In this document: piece after piece, positions 23,235-35,638 of the stretch | How positions within the stretch are numbered: the first letter of the stretch is position 1 | How the letters are laid out: every line of letters starts with the position of its first letter | Assembly (NCBI GenBank): GCA_021292105.1 | Contig: CM037864.1 | Location: 41,282,514 to 41,346,513, forward strand | Source of the DNA: Anadara kagoshimensis | Taxonomy: Eukaryota; Mollusca; Bivalvia; Arcoida; Arcidae | Length of the DNA stretch: 64,000 nt | Reading direction: 5' to 3' | Translations under genes and position numbers: made by a program | Notes under the pieces: generated by a model | The model's input: only the letters and a program-made list of their open reading frames with translations | Databases searched by the model: none | Told to the model about the DNA's origin: nothing

Positions 23235-24785
23235 AACAAGAGGCCCATGGGCCTTAACGCTCACCTGTGATCTTTGAACCCATGAGCTTCATTCAAATAT
23301 CAAAATGATAATTCGGCCAATATTCTAATATACATCCCTATACAAAAAGTTTATAGTTTTTGAGATAAATAATCATCTCAGTACTTGTTTGTATCTGTGA
23401 TCTTGACATTTGAACCCATGCTCTTCAATCATATATCAAAATGACCACTGTGCCAGTACCAACAATATTCTAATATACATGCCTATACAAAAAGTTAATA
23501 GTTTTCAAGATAATTAACCATTTAGGTATTCATTCGCATCTGTGACCTTGACCTTTGAACCCATGACCTTCATTCATATATCAAAATGATCATTAGGATA
23601 AGACCTAAATATTCTAATATACATGCCTATACAAAAGGTTTAGTTTTTGAGATAAATAATCATTTCAGACCTTGTTCACATCTGTGACCTTGACCTTTGA
23701 ACCCATAACCTTCATTCATATATCAAAATGGTTGTTAGGCTAATACCTACAATATTCTAATATACATGCATATACAAAAAGTTAACAGTTTTCAAGATAA
23801 TTAACCATTCAGGTATTCATTCACATCTGTGACCTTGATCTTTGAACCCATGACCTTTATTCATATATCAAAATGACCATTGGGCCATTACCTACAATAT
23901 TCTAATATACATGCCTATACAAAAAGTCTATAGTTTTAGAGATAAATAATCATTTCAGTACTTGTTTACATCTGTGACCTTGACCTTTGAACTCATGACC
24001 TTTATTAATATATCAAAATGACCATTGGGCCATTACCTACAATATTCTAATATACATGCCTATACAAAAAGTTCATAGTTTTGCAGATAATTAACTATTT
24101 TGGTAAACTTGTACATCTGTGACCTTGACCTTTGAACCCATGAACTTAATCGATATATCAAAATGATCATGTCAATACCTACAATTAACCAAAAATCCTT
24201 CATCATTATCACCAGAAATGTTTAAAAAATAGCATTTTTTATCAAAGGTCAAAAACTGGGACATGACCTTGACCTTTGACCTTGACATCAATCGGAAGAA
24301 AATCGCAAGACAAGATCAACAGTGAAAACTCCATACAATTATCTTCAGCCATTATGAAGTTATAACAATAAATGTCTTATTTTAAAAATTACATAATTTT
24401 ACGCAAAAAACGCGTTACCTATTTTCCGTTCAATTTTCATGAAAAACACAATTTAAGTGTATCTAGGTATCCTGAATCCAAATATCCAATCAAAATTTGC
24501 CTGCACCTTTTGGTTTCAGAGAAGAAGATTTTTTTTGTCTTTTGGCTATTTATAGTAACGGCAGCCATATTGTTGGGCGTGGTCAAACCCCGAACACAAT
24601 TTTGAAAGCCTGTTACCCAGGCATAATAATCACCAAGTTTCATCAAATTTGGCTCAGTAGTTTTGGAGGAGAAGATTAAAATGAAAAGTTTACGCACGAC
24701 GGACGACGGACGACGAACGACGGACGACGGACGGTGATAGATAGCAATAGCTCATCTGAGCCTTTCGGCTCAGGTGAGCTAAAAA
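23235..24785 (+). mobile_element. Tandem-core, hairpin-ended element (Pearl/HINE-like)
   Basis: The start AACAAGAGGCCCATGGGCCT then GCTCACCTG is followed by seven units of about 145 bp (23270-24200). A unique right part with the microsatellite-like (GGACGAC)n at 24692-24734 follows, then a 30-bp hairpin at 24750-24779 (GCTCATCTGAGCC / GGCTCAGGTGAGC) and TAAAA. GCTCACCTG near the left end is repeated inverted at the right end. No target duplication is seen. This architecture recalls bivalve Pearl elements, later grouped with non-autonomous Helitron-like (HINE) elements; the assignment is inference. Confidence 0.75.
23543..24290 (-). promoter_or_regulatory. Repeated arrays of nuclear-receptor half-sites
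   Basis: Units 3-7 of the 145-bp core each carry, in order on the plus strand, TGACCT, TGACCT, (T) TGAACC, (CA) TGACCT, with small changes in some units. On the minus strand these are AGGTCA-type half-sites spaced as DR2, DR1 and DR0, including the extended half-site TCAAGGTCA. At about 24264-24288 there is a perfect DR1, AGGTCA-A-AGGTCA (minus strand). Binding is not shown; the spacing pattern is visible directly. Confidence 0.4.
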
Positions 24786-25559
24786 CATAAACAAAATGGA
24801 TTTTGAGACTTCAAAATAGTGTGGCAATAAGCGAGGTGGCAAAGTTATTGAAGAGCATATAACAAGGTTTTACTGTACTTGTAATTATTTCTTAAACCAA
24901 TCAATGATTTCTACTTTGATCTTAATAATAAGCAATAAATCCCAACACTTCATGAAGAAAACCTTGTTCTTGTTTAAATAGACCTATAACCCACTATCTC
25001 CATCATAAAAATCAAACACAACAATACACCATCATTGTGCGACTGACTATTGATAAAACCATATATCATAATCAATAACTGCTTCATCAATAAAACACTT
25101 TTTGTTCTTCACTAAATAGTTGAGCACACTTGTAAATTAGGTTTTAATTATCATTATTGATATGGGAACAAAGAGATACTTTTTTAAACTAAGGACCTAA
25201 ATTACGTTGTCACTTTTTACAGAGCTGCCGAGAACAGCTGTAAATTAATTTTCAATTAATCACGATTATGAATGTGGGAATAAACAAGATTGGATTGTTA
25301 TGTCATAAAAACACTTCAGTAAATCTTTTTTTTCTTCTTTTTTTAATGTATGGTTATCGATATTGGAACAAACAAGATCAGAAATATTTCACTTTTTTAT
25401 CTGAGAATCTATATTGTGATGTCATGATAACGTCTCTTCTTTTTTAAAAGAGCTAAACAGGTATGCTTATTGACTTTCTTTTTAGATTTCTGATATTGGA
25501 ACAAATTCAATAACCAGTTGAAATGCATCACACCTTTTTTCCAAGAATATAAGTTACAT

Positions 25560-25683
25560 AGGGTTTTGGTTTTGGATTACAGTTCCATGTACCCTATAAA
25601 ACATATATGTATCCTGAACCACAAATGAAAGGTATATTGATTTTGTACAGGGTACATGGGGCTGTGTTACCTGCCAAAACCCT
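25560..25683. mobile_element. Small foldback/MITE-like inverted repeat
   Basis: The left arm AGGGTTTTGG...CCATGTACCCT is matched by the right arm AGGGTACATGG...CCAAAACCCT, with about 35-bp arms in 124 bp. Confidence 0.75.
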
Positions 25684-27002
25684 CTATAATGGTTTTGCCA
25701 CCCTTCAAAGCAGTACTAATTTAGTTGGGTTTTTTATCTTCGATATCGTATTCTGTGTGACTTGCATACATCGTGTCCACCGACCTGTCATGCAGCAACC
25801 AAATTGACACACTTTCTTGCACAGGATCTGTCCTGTCTGGGTCTCAAACACAAATGGAGAAAGGCACTGTTAGCCTAAGTGTGTACTTACAAAAGACCAC
25901 ATAGCCACCAATTAAGACCCCTTTATACATTCTAAGATTATGTTGCATTGACATTAGTTTTATTGTTTTACAGAAGCTGAAAAGAACATTAAATTAATTT
26001 TCTATTATCATTTTTGATATAGACAAAAGAATTATTAATAATTTAGTAATTTATTTATACTAGAGGACTATTGTTATGTCACAATGGTACTTAGACATAT
26101 TTTTTATGGCTTTTATCAATGTTTTATGTCATGACACACATAACAGACAAGTATCCCTGTAAATCAATTCTCTATTGTAATTATTGACATGGAACATGAT
26201 TGGAAATATTTCACACCCTTTTTTCTCTGGATTTTTATGGTCATTACTGATGTTTTCTGTCATAGTTTTTCAATTAATATTACACACTTCATTCCACATC
26301 AAAGTGTGATGCTAATTACTAATACTCATGACAGACCAATGTGACAAATACACATCCTTGAAGCAACATTATGTTTAGGGAACATCTCAAAACTGGAAAA
26401 AAGTAAAAGCAAACATGGTCACAGCATCAGGTTGTGAGGATTTCAATTATTCATTCTGACTCTAAATAGTTGTAATTACTACCTTTTTATAAATAGACAA
26501 GAAGACCCATTTAAATAGACTGCAAAATAACTTTAATCATTGCAATGTAAGTCAAGATTGAGGGCAAGGCTTGCTTTTACATGAACTTTTTCGTTACTTG
26601 AACAATTTCGCAAAAGTGTACTTGATGAAAATTTTCAAATAAATCATAGAGAATAATGTATTGGCCTTTTGACTATTCATATGTATCAATCCCAACCTCC
26701 ATTTTGCAAGACTATGATTATCAATGCCTTTAATGAAACCAAGATGTTAATGCAGAGATTCATTTGATATTCTATGGCTTCATTTTATATTTGCTTGCCA
26801 AAGGGGCAATTTAGACCTGATCTAGCTCATAGCTCCAACAATAACAAGATCACAGAAGAGCTGACAAAGGAACTTTTCAATCTTTTATCAAAGCCCTTGT
26901 TCATCAAAAACTTTATCAATTGTTGCTAATGTTGATGTAAACATTTGTAAAGTACAGGTGCATCAGATGAATCAAATTGATATATACCAGTGACCCACAA
27001 AT

Positions 27003-27361
27003 GCCACCAGAGAGTTGAGTTGAGTAATAGTGTTTAACGTCCCAGTCAAGAATATTTCACTTATATCAAGACGTCCCCAGCTATAGGCGAAGGTGCAGAA
27101 ATTTTGCCTGTACGTTGCGCTTATGGCATTATACAGCAGGCTTCTTTAGTGTGCCAAGCCCACCGTGACACGGGATCTCGTTTATTTTAAGTTCCCATCC
27201 GAAAGAACCATGACTTTTATTTCGTAATGCCGAGTGCTTGGCAAAAGAACAGTCACTACCCACTTTCAAGTCTTGGGTCAGACCTGGCCGGGGTTCGAAC
27301 CCACGACCTTCCACTGATGGAGCGAGAACTGAGCTACTGCAGTGGTTGCCACCAGAGAGTT
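27003..27361 (-). mobile_element. SINE family A, full length, 14-bp target duplication
   Basis: GCCACCAGAGAGTT flanks both sides (27003-27016, 27348-27361). The SINE body (27017-27347) is on the minus strand. The head has A-box-like TAGCTCAGTTCTCGCTCC and B-box GGGTTCGAACCCC; the 3' end is ATATTCTTGACTGGGACGTT-like with a (CTCAA)n tail. This is the best reference copy of the family here. The tRNA part is not an intact gene. Confidence 0.93.
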
Positions 27362-28583
27362 TGGCTGTATGGACACATCATACTGTAAATCTAACACTGG
27401 ATCCAGCTGATGACACAGACCAGGAAAATGACACTAGGTGTTTTGCACCTTGTTCTGGCAAGCAAACTTCTGTACTTGGTGCAGGCAAACTAACTAAAAT
27501 TCATGACACCTTAATCTGCATTATATTTATTGTTTTTAAATGAATATTTGTGATCATGCAGACACAGAATTTAAGAGGCTATAAAACTAAAACCAATAAT
27601 TATAAAAGCAAAGCTTCACATCTGCTTAAAGATTTCTGATACTATTTTTGTTATCAGCTTGATTAGTATTAAGTATGCTGATGCTAGAAAAACAAAAATA
27701 ACACACACACAAACTATCTCTCTAAACAAAGTAAGGTTAACCTCCATATAACACTGATGGATTCAAAATTTCCTCAAGTTGTTGTCATATGGGAATATGA
27801 AGTAATGACATTATTCTTTGACAAGACAACTGAGATGAATATCACTTCACAAAGAGATTTTACCGGAGCTCTTAGCATTTATAAGTGGGAACCTTATCTC
27901 CAGAATGACAAAGCTGATATTGAACCGAGCAAAAGGGAAGTCATATCTTGTTTGTATTCAAATATAGAATAACGACAATAACGTCCTTGATTTAAGAACA
28001 AACACGCTTCCAGGATCTTGTTATGAAAATAAATTATCTATAGCTTTAAGGATTAATTGGTATCTAAAAATAACTAGTAAAGAGCTAAAAATATCTTATC
28101 CTAACCGGCAGTAATATAATTTTTTTTCAAAAAACAAATTGTATTGGTAAAAACCTCATGATGAGTCAAGATAAACAAACAACTGATAGAATCGTGACTG
28201 GGTCGTAGTATGGTGATCAGATCGTAGAATGGTGATTGGATCGTAATTTCTAGGTTTTTTTTGCCAGATAATTACTTATTTAATTCTAATCTATTTCTTA
28301 ATCACTTCTCCTAGAATTAATTTGTGATCTAGCTGTCTTTAATCGTATTTAGCCAATCCCAATATTAATCGAAATAACGCTAATGGCACTTCATTTGAAT
28401 CCTAATTTTTGGTACTAACGACTTTATGTAAATTGAACGTACATAGAAATGACTTTGTACATTACTGGTAGTCAAAAATGACTGCAAGTTCTTTGTGGCA
28501 TTTGCAGTCTATCCTGAATTTAAAGGATTCACCCAATTCAGTTCTTATCCCAATTTACATAATGTGAAATGTTATTTCCATAA

Positions 28584-28768
28584 ACTGTCAAACCTGTCTA
28601 TAAAGGCCACCCAAGTGAACGAGTTAAAGTGGCCTTTATGGGCAGGTGGTCTTTATATAAAGATTCAAATAATATGAATAAAGAACAAATATATAGAATG
28701 CAATTCTACTGGACTTTATAAGCAGGTTGTCCTTATACAGAGGTGGCCTTAAAGGCAAGTTTGACTGT
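28584..28768. mobile_element. TIR element 'CAGTCAAACCTG', copy 1
   Basis: The left end CTGTCAAACCTGTCTATAAA and GGCCACC mirror the right end GGTGGCCTTAAAGGCAAGTT then TGACTGT. The interior TTCAAATAATATGAATAAAG is shared with the copy at 53072. Confidence 0.82.
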
Positions 28769-29690
28769 TCACAACTCAACACCATACTATAAGTTGGGGA
28801 AATTTTTTTGTTTTATTTTTGCATAAATAATGCAGAGTAACAAGATGCAGAAATAAAATTTGTGCAAGTTATTTATTTAATATAATTCACTTTCATATGC
28901 GCCATTTGTCAATTGATGACATGAAAATTAAAGTACACAAATTATTGCAATGACACATCTCGGAAAATTAATGACAGGAAAATTTCTCAATTTACAGACA
29001 GTACTTGGGACCTTGCTATCACATGTGTGACATATAATTAAATATTTGATACCCTTCCATCATGAGAATGACAATGTGATCATCTTTTCAAACGTGAGCC
29101 ATGTCCGTGATAAATGTGACATAATCAGTGATTTATGAAGACAATAATGAGTATAAGCCCTGTATTACATGTACTGTCATCAAACTTTACTTTACAAAGG
29201 CATATGTGTTTGATTGATTTCCTAGATAAACTTAAAACTGCAGCTAGGACTGATTCATGAAAGAAAATTAACATCGTTTTGCTTCGAGGGACAGGCAGAC
29301 TTGTTAAAGCTTCAACTAAATCTACCATCATCATCAGTGTAATAAAGATGTAATGATTCACATCCATCTATTAAGCTCCGGCTAATTATTTTTCTTTTTT
29401 AAGCTATTAGTTAGTTTTTAACTTACGACCAAGAAAAATGCATTTTATACTTAACAGAACAATCACAATGCATAATCACTGGTTCTTCTGTGCATCACAG
29501 AAGGCATAACACTGCATAAACCACAAAATGGGTGTGACAGTACTGCAGCAGAAATAGTGGGAGTTTGTTTCAAGCTGTTTATAAAGTAGCACTTTTTCAC
29601 CTAAACTGGGGTTGATTTGAGATAAAAATAAAGAAAGAGGGAATAAATTCACTATAATAAAGATAACGTTGACATTACTAAGAGGAATTG

Positions 29691-29753
29691 ATTGATTGAT
29701 TGATTGATTAATAGATTAAATTTGATTGGATGAATGAATGAATGAATGAATGA
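29691..29753. repeat. (GATT)n and (GAAT)n microsatellites
   Basis: About five GATT units, a 20-bp spacer, then about five GAAT units. Confidence 0.9.
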
Positions 29754-29823
29754 AAGAAGAGCAAAGTAAAGAGATATGGAACAACTTCACTTTTATATAG
29801 AAAATGTTAACATTTCAAATGAG

Positions 29824-29890
29824 GAATGAATGAATGGGGTTTGACACCCCAGTTGAAAACATTTCTCTTATACTGGGATGTCATAAATAA
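29824..29890 (-). mobile_element. Possible SINE tail fragment
   Basis: GAATGAATGGGGTTTGACAC, CCCAGTTGAAAACATTTCTC then TTATACTGGGATGTC resembles the reversed family A 3' end, poorly conserved. Confidence 0.4.
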
Positions 29891-30186
29891 AGCAGCAAAA
29901 TCAAAGAAGGAAGAAGAAGCACACTAAAATTCTTAGCAAAAAACTTGCTGGTTACACTGGCTTAGGAAGCCAAGACTCATTACAGAGAGACGAATCTGGT
30001 TGGTTGAATCATCAATTATATCATTCTTAATGAGGTACTTGCATGTTTTCATTCATCAAGTTAAGGATTGTTCAGTCATTGTCACTAAACAGAGATCGTC
30101 TTCAAACAGATCTAGATTGATAACTTCCATGATCAGGATAAACATAGAATAAATGTAAATAGTCATAGCTCCTGAATGTACAGACA

Positions 30187-30245
30187 GTGATTGATTGATT
30201 GATTTACTGACTGATTGGACAGGACTTTACATCCTAGTCAAGGAA
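30187..30245 (-). mobile_element. SINE family A tail fragment
   Basis: A GATT-repeat tail followed by GGACTTTACATCCTAGTCAA. Confidence 0.5.
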
Positions 30246-31440
30246 TGTACAGTAAATGTTTACAGGTTTTAATAAGTGTTTGCTTTTACTTAAGCTTTAT
30301 ATTACCAAGGCAACTAAAATTTTCTATAAGTCTGTTCATAGCATTTCTAAAAACACATTTTATTAAGACATTGGTAATTGTGGATTTGCTCATTATCTCT
30401 TTTGTAAGCCTTTTTGGTAAGCAGCAAAGCTGACAGTAATTACTTCCAGAACAAATGACTGTGAAGTCTCTTGGATTCATCTTATGACATCATATATAGA
30501 GGACCAGTCAAGCAGACAAGGATAGCTTGTCACTAACCAATCAAAGTTTAATTAAAATGCATCCATAGACATGGCAATTATGGAGTGGACAGACAGACAA
30601 TTCCTTTATGCCCCCTAAACCTGTTTTACAGGGGTATAATTATTACAAGTTGCAGCTTGACCTTTCTTATTGACTCTGTGAAATGGTTAAACAGGTTAAT
30701 ATTTATGTAAATGCAACTTTGTATAATCTATTAAATTAGATCTCTGGGTGTGAGAAATCACGGCACAAATTGGTATTACGCTGTACAATATCAGTATCAA
30801 TAATTACTCAGTAGTAACATTTTCACAGTCATATTTCCGCCATAAAATAATTCCCGACAATTTATGGCACCATTGGGAATTTGATAAGTACATTATCAGT
30901 TTGATATATACATCCCACAATTGCTTTGAATGCAACAGATGTAGTATTCCTGTATAATTTTATGTTCATTAATTCATATATATGCAAGTAGTAAAACTCA
31001 TATAGATCTATTATGTAAATATAAATTCTATTTGATGATAAAAAAAAACTTAAAGGATAAAATAGTCCATTAGATGACTGACCTAATTTTTCTGATTTTC
31101 CAGATATTTTATACATAGAAGTATTGGCTGGTATTATGTTTGACAATTTCAATAGGTCAAGAACAAGAACTTTTGCTAGTACAAACTTTTCGCTGTATGA
31201 TCAATTGACATATCACCGGCCATGCATTTTATGTTCCGACACTGGCCGCCATCACAGCACCAAAGCAGCATCACGGCAACTAATGACGCACTAGTATCAG
31301 TAACGTAATTAAATGGCACAATTCAGGCCGAGTTTTCATTCTTTTTGCTTGTAAATCAAGCATGCCAGCCATTTGTTGGAACATTGCGGGTGTGGCTGGA
31401 GATCCATCAATTTCATTTATATATGTGAAACATTTAATGT

Positions 31441-31722
31441 TGGGAATGTTGTTATTTAATGGCGAAATAACATAGACAATTGGTGAAAAAACTGCACAAT
31501 CACAGAATTACAGGACCTTTCATCAATTAGGTTTAAAATCCACTCTGGTAACATCCTAGTTTGACAAAGTAAGTCAGCTCTTTGGGAATGTTGTTCTTTC
31601 GTGGTGACATAATATAAACATTTGGTCTAAAAAGTGCACAATCACAGGATTACAGCATCTCTCACCACTTAGGTTTGAACCCCACTCTGAGAACATATCC
31701 TAATGTGACATAGTTAGTCATT
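31441..31722. repeat. Tandem duplication, about 141 bp
   Basis: TGGGAATGTTGTT...GTGCACAATCACAG...TTAGGTTTGAACCCCACTCT recurs at 31441 and 31582. The unit includes the start of a family B SINE body. Confidence 0.8.
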
Positions 31723-31850
31723 TCGACTGTCGAAGGTCAGTAGTTTTATCTGGGTATTCCACAGTTTCCCCTGCATCCCTGAACTGACCACCTAGATTTT
31801 TGTGAAAGAACCTTAATTAAATTTAACATAAAACACTATAACTCCATTCT
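31640..31850 (+). mobile_element. SINE family B copy, 5' part degraded
   Basis: CATCTCTCACCACTTAGGTT, TGAACCCCACTCTG, TCGAAGGTCAGTAGTTTTAT, CAGTTTCCCCTGCATCCC, then a degraded tail ending ACTCCATTC. Confidence 0.78.
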
Positions 31851-31857
31851 TCTCCTT

Positions 31858-32160
31858 ATCAGTGATTTTGTTACACTTTTTAAAAACTACCTTCTACCTT
31901 TTAAACTGGGAAAATTTGAAGTTCTGAAATACAGCAAACTGCATTATGACATGCATGCAAAATCTTAGGATCCTTATTATGAAGATGTTAAATTGTTACA
32001 ACATTTAACAGTTTCTGGGTAAGGAGGACATTTAGATTTAATTTGCTATCATTTTTGTTTTGGGAATTTAAGTGGTCAAATTGGGGATACTTTAATAATT
32101 TTTCTCCAGGGGGAAATACCTTTATTCAGTAGTAATTTTAGGCAAACAAAATCACTACTT
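31858..32160 (+). mobile_element. 305-bp MITE, copy 1
   Basis: It begins CAGTGATTTTGTTACACTTT and ends AGGCAAACAAAATCACT; the ends are inverted. Shared interior: TTTGAAGTTCTGAAATACAG, TTTTGGGAATTTAAGTGGTC, AGGGGGAAATACCTTTATTC. Other copies are at 38054 and 61532. No target duplication is visible. Confidence 0.85.
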
Positions 32161-33616
32161 ATACACATGTGATAAAATTTTAAGAAATAAACCATTGAAC
32201 TATCAAAATGGGAAATCTTCAGGACTGAATATTTGATTTGGATCAGGCACAGTTTCAGTTTACCAAGATTCTAGCACATAGGTTTGGTTTTTATTTGTAG
32301 ATTGTGTTATTTATAAATAAAAAGTTTAAACCACAATACAAGACATCAAAATGAAGACAGCGTAAAAAGGCGAACCCTGATGTGTTATAACATAGAAGAA
32401 AAACAAGTACTGGTAAGATAGTTACACAATGAAGCAAAATATTTATATGGATAGAAGCCAATATTTACAACTCTGTTCCAACAAATCTATCCTGTATGCC
32501 AAAAGATAATGTAATACTGATCAGTTCTAATTTAATCTAATTTACTATAACTTTACTACATTTTGTATATATACAGTACAGAACTGTCGAAAGTTTAACA
32601 CTCAGAGCTTATGAAAAGGAGTGGAAGCTCAGCTGCCTGGTGGACGAGATATAAAGAACCAGTGACCAAAAAGCTGCAAAGAGATATAAAGCAACTGCTG
32701 AAAAGCTATAAAGAAAACAAAACGCTGAAATGATCTGCCAAGTCGGCACTAATTGGTAACTATTGTTAAATTTTGGACAGGCTGGTACCATACTCAGATA
32801 TTTTATTTTAACACTTTTCTGCTTAATTTTACATGTAATGGCTTGTGACCTTTGGTAACCTCCTTACCAGTTGTGTGATAAAAGACATTACTTGTTTATA
32901 TACAAATATATTGACATCTTTGTCCTTATCGTTACATCTGCTCTCGTCAATATACTACATGTTTTACTTGTGTTTTTGCAGTGATTTCTGTATTTGTAAG
33001 TTTACTATTTGTTTATTTTGTTTTAAACATCTGTTTTTCTTTTACTCATGTGTCTGATATGTTCAAATATCATTAAATCAAATACGGATGTATGAAAATA
33101 AAGAAAACCTATTTACATTGCTTCTTGGAGTATTTTGTTAGACTGATCTTATCAAGAATTCCCCGAGAAACATATGTGTAGGAATCAGGAATGTGCTGTA
33201 AATATTTTACTTTCTTCCTTCTTAACACTCATCAGTATGACCTAATTACTTATGACCTAATTATTAACAGGTTTCTACTTCCTACTAATTATACACCTGT
33301 AAAACTGTTGCTTTATTAGAGATTAAAGGTCATCTGATGAGTAACCAGCCTGGTTTTCCCGTTTAATTGATATTTTCACCTCGCTCAGCCTGTTTCAATC
33401 TAGTGGATACAGGTGGTTACTATTTGCAAACTCTACAGAGAAACTGAAACACAGGAGCTTAAATTTCTCTCTACTGAGAATTCTTTTAATATTTTTACAT
33501 GCATGAAGGATATGATGACTCCTTTGAAGACACCTTTTAAGGTTTTCTCATCTCTATTGCAAAATTATTTTTTAAAACTAAAACTGGTTGACAGATCCAG
33601 AATACTTGGTTTGCAA

Positions 33617-34079
33617 AAAATGTATTTTATATAAGTAGTTTTACCTGACAAATGAACTTTTTCTTAAGGACATGGTCAAGCCCATAGACTTTGTTTAAAG
33701 TTAAAAGTTAAAGTCTGTCCCGAGCCATTAGGCCCATCAGGCCGGAGCTTATCCCGGTTTCCGTGGCGTTGAGCGACTGAGAGTACAAGACCCTCCCCTG
33801 AATGGGACGCCGGTCCATCGCAGGGTTAACCCCCAGCATTTTGCTGGTATTCATTTATTTTTCAGCTGAGTGAACTGGAACAACGTGAAATTAAGTGTCT
33901 TGCTCAAAGACACAACACATCGCCCGGTCCAGGGATCGAACCCACGACCTTCGAATCATGAGTCCAACGCCTTAACCACTAGGCCACGTGCTTCCACATA
34001 AAATGTATTTTATATAAGTAGTTTTACCTGACAAATGAACTTTTTCTTAAGGACATGGTCAAGCCCATAGACTTTGTTT
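33617..34079 (-). mobile_element. SINE family C with perfect 80-bp target duplication
   Basis: The same 80 bp (AAAATGTATTTTATATAAGT ... CATAGACTTTGTTT) flanks the insert at 33617-33696 and 34000-34079 with no difference seen. The 303-bp SINE between them is on the minus strand. Its head GTGGCCTAGTGGTTAAGGCG has B-box GGGTTCGATCCC; the centre has GTGTCTTTGAGCAAGACACT (similar, from memory, to V-type SINE central domains); the 3' part contains TGCGATGGACCGGCGTCCCA and GGGATAAGCTCCGGCCTGAT; and the tail is ACTTTAACTTTTAACTTT. Confidence 0.93.
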
Positions 34080-35438
34080 GATACCACCTAACTTCACAGA
34101 CTGACCAATCAAATTTATTTATTTGTCTAGATAGATACATTTTAAGTGTGCAAGGTTGCATTTTAGGTACTTTTTATCATTAAGTGTTTGATTTTGGTAC
34201 AATTTCCATACAAAATTTTCCAATTTTTAGTACTTTTAATTAAAATAAACGTCAAAATGGGAAAAATCTGTCTAATTTGACCTTTTCATTTTATCCGTCC
34301 CTTTATCCTTTTTTATGATATAAATCCGTCAAAAACAGATAAAACCGTCAAATTGGTCAGCCTGACATCATAACCACTCGACCAACACAGACCATACAGA
34401 AAGGTTTTGGTATAATACAACTTCATCCAACATAATTCTGTAATGAGATTAAAGAGACTGACAAGAAACCACATATGTTGCAATATTCATTGATTTCAAG
34501 AACTAACAAATTACAACCAAAACATTTTTTCTCAAAAATGTCATTGTCAAAAACCTATATTTATTAGGAAAAACCTAAGCAAGAAACAAGGAAGTGTATT
34601 ATCATGCTACTCAATAAAAACAATGTGAAGACATTGACCCAGACGAAATGACAAAAAAGGAGTTAAAAACGACCATAACTCATTTAATATTGGTATTATA
34701 GAATTTCATGATACATGGACATATTGGAAAAATAAAACCCTAGTAATATACAAAATTAGAGAAGAAACCTTGAGAATATTACATAATATTGGTAAAAGGT
34801 TATTTGTATATATTTTTTTGGATAATAGGAGAAGGAGGTGTAATATCCTTATTGTGTCTAGTGATAAAATGAGTTGATCAGACTCATATATACGGGTTTC
34901 ATTACTAACATCAGTGGGAAGGGGAATATCAAACAATACAGTTTCCATTACTGAACCAGTCACAATATCAGACAATCAGCCAATCTTTTCTCTCTCCTCC
35001 TCAGAATAAATGTATTCATTGTTTGTGTATAAATGCCAAAGTCTGGAGTACCTGATAATAAATGATATGATTGGTGCTAGCTGTCCGATCAGTCAGACAA
35101 ACTCAAGTACTCGTGACAATACATACAACTTCATACAATAATACTGCAACCAGTGATGGCAATACATGGATATGAATGGAATCAGAAAGAATTGACTTTG
35201 TGGATTTTGATAAGTAAATTAACATGTAAATATTTTTCTGTTTTTGACCAAAGCAAAAATTGGATTTTTTTTTTTACAAATTTGTGTTATTATGGCTCTT
35301 TTTTTATTTTTATTATTATTATTATTTTTTTTTTTTACTTTTCAATATAAAGAAAAAAAAATTAGCAACTTAAATAGTAAATGGATGGACCCATATGTTT
35401 ACCGTTTCTTAACTGCCAAGTGAATACCTTTTCACAGG

Positions 35439-35533
35439 TAATGAGTTAATTCTGGAATGCTGGAGAAATCCACAGAACCCTGAGAAAACCATGTATGAAT
35501 GATTCAACAAACACATTTTTTCATGATTGGAAC
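35439..35533 (-). mobile_element. Possible SINE family B fragment
   Basis: TTCTGGAATGCTGGAGAAAT, CCCTGAGAAAACCATG and GATTGGAACTCTGG are in the right order for a degraded minus-strand copy. Confidence 0.45.
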
Positions 35534-35638
35534 TCTGGCATATTCAAGCTTTTTAAGGAGTTTCAGTCAGTTCTTTCTATCATTAAAAGTTCCATGTAAC
35601 ATTTGTGCAGTCTGAATAAATTCAAGCTTTAGGTAATA

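Larger units (their letters stand above)
23141..24875. mobile_element. TIR element interrupted by a hairpin-ended element
   Basis: The left end CAGTAAAACCTCGATACATC and the right end ending AACAAGGTTTTACTG are inverted copies, and both are flanked by TA (23139-23140, 24876-24877). Removing the inner element (23235-24785) leaves about 184 bp. The ends are of pogo/Tigger type with TA target duplication. Confidence 0.75.

Noticed and set aside
27017..27347. tRNA gene suggested by A-box and B-box motifs (also at 6183, 11725, 33900, 51057 and others)
   Set aside because: No acceptor stem or cloverleaf can be drawn, and each motif pair is followed by the same non-tRNA SINE body with tail and target duplication.
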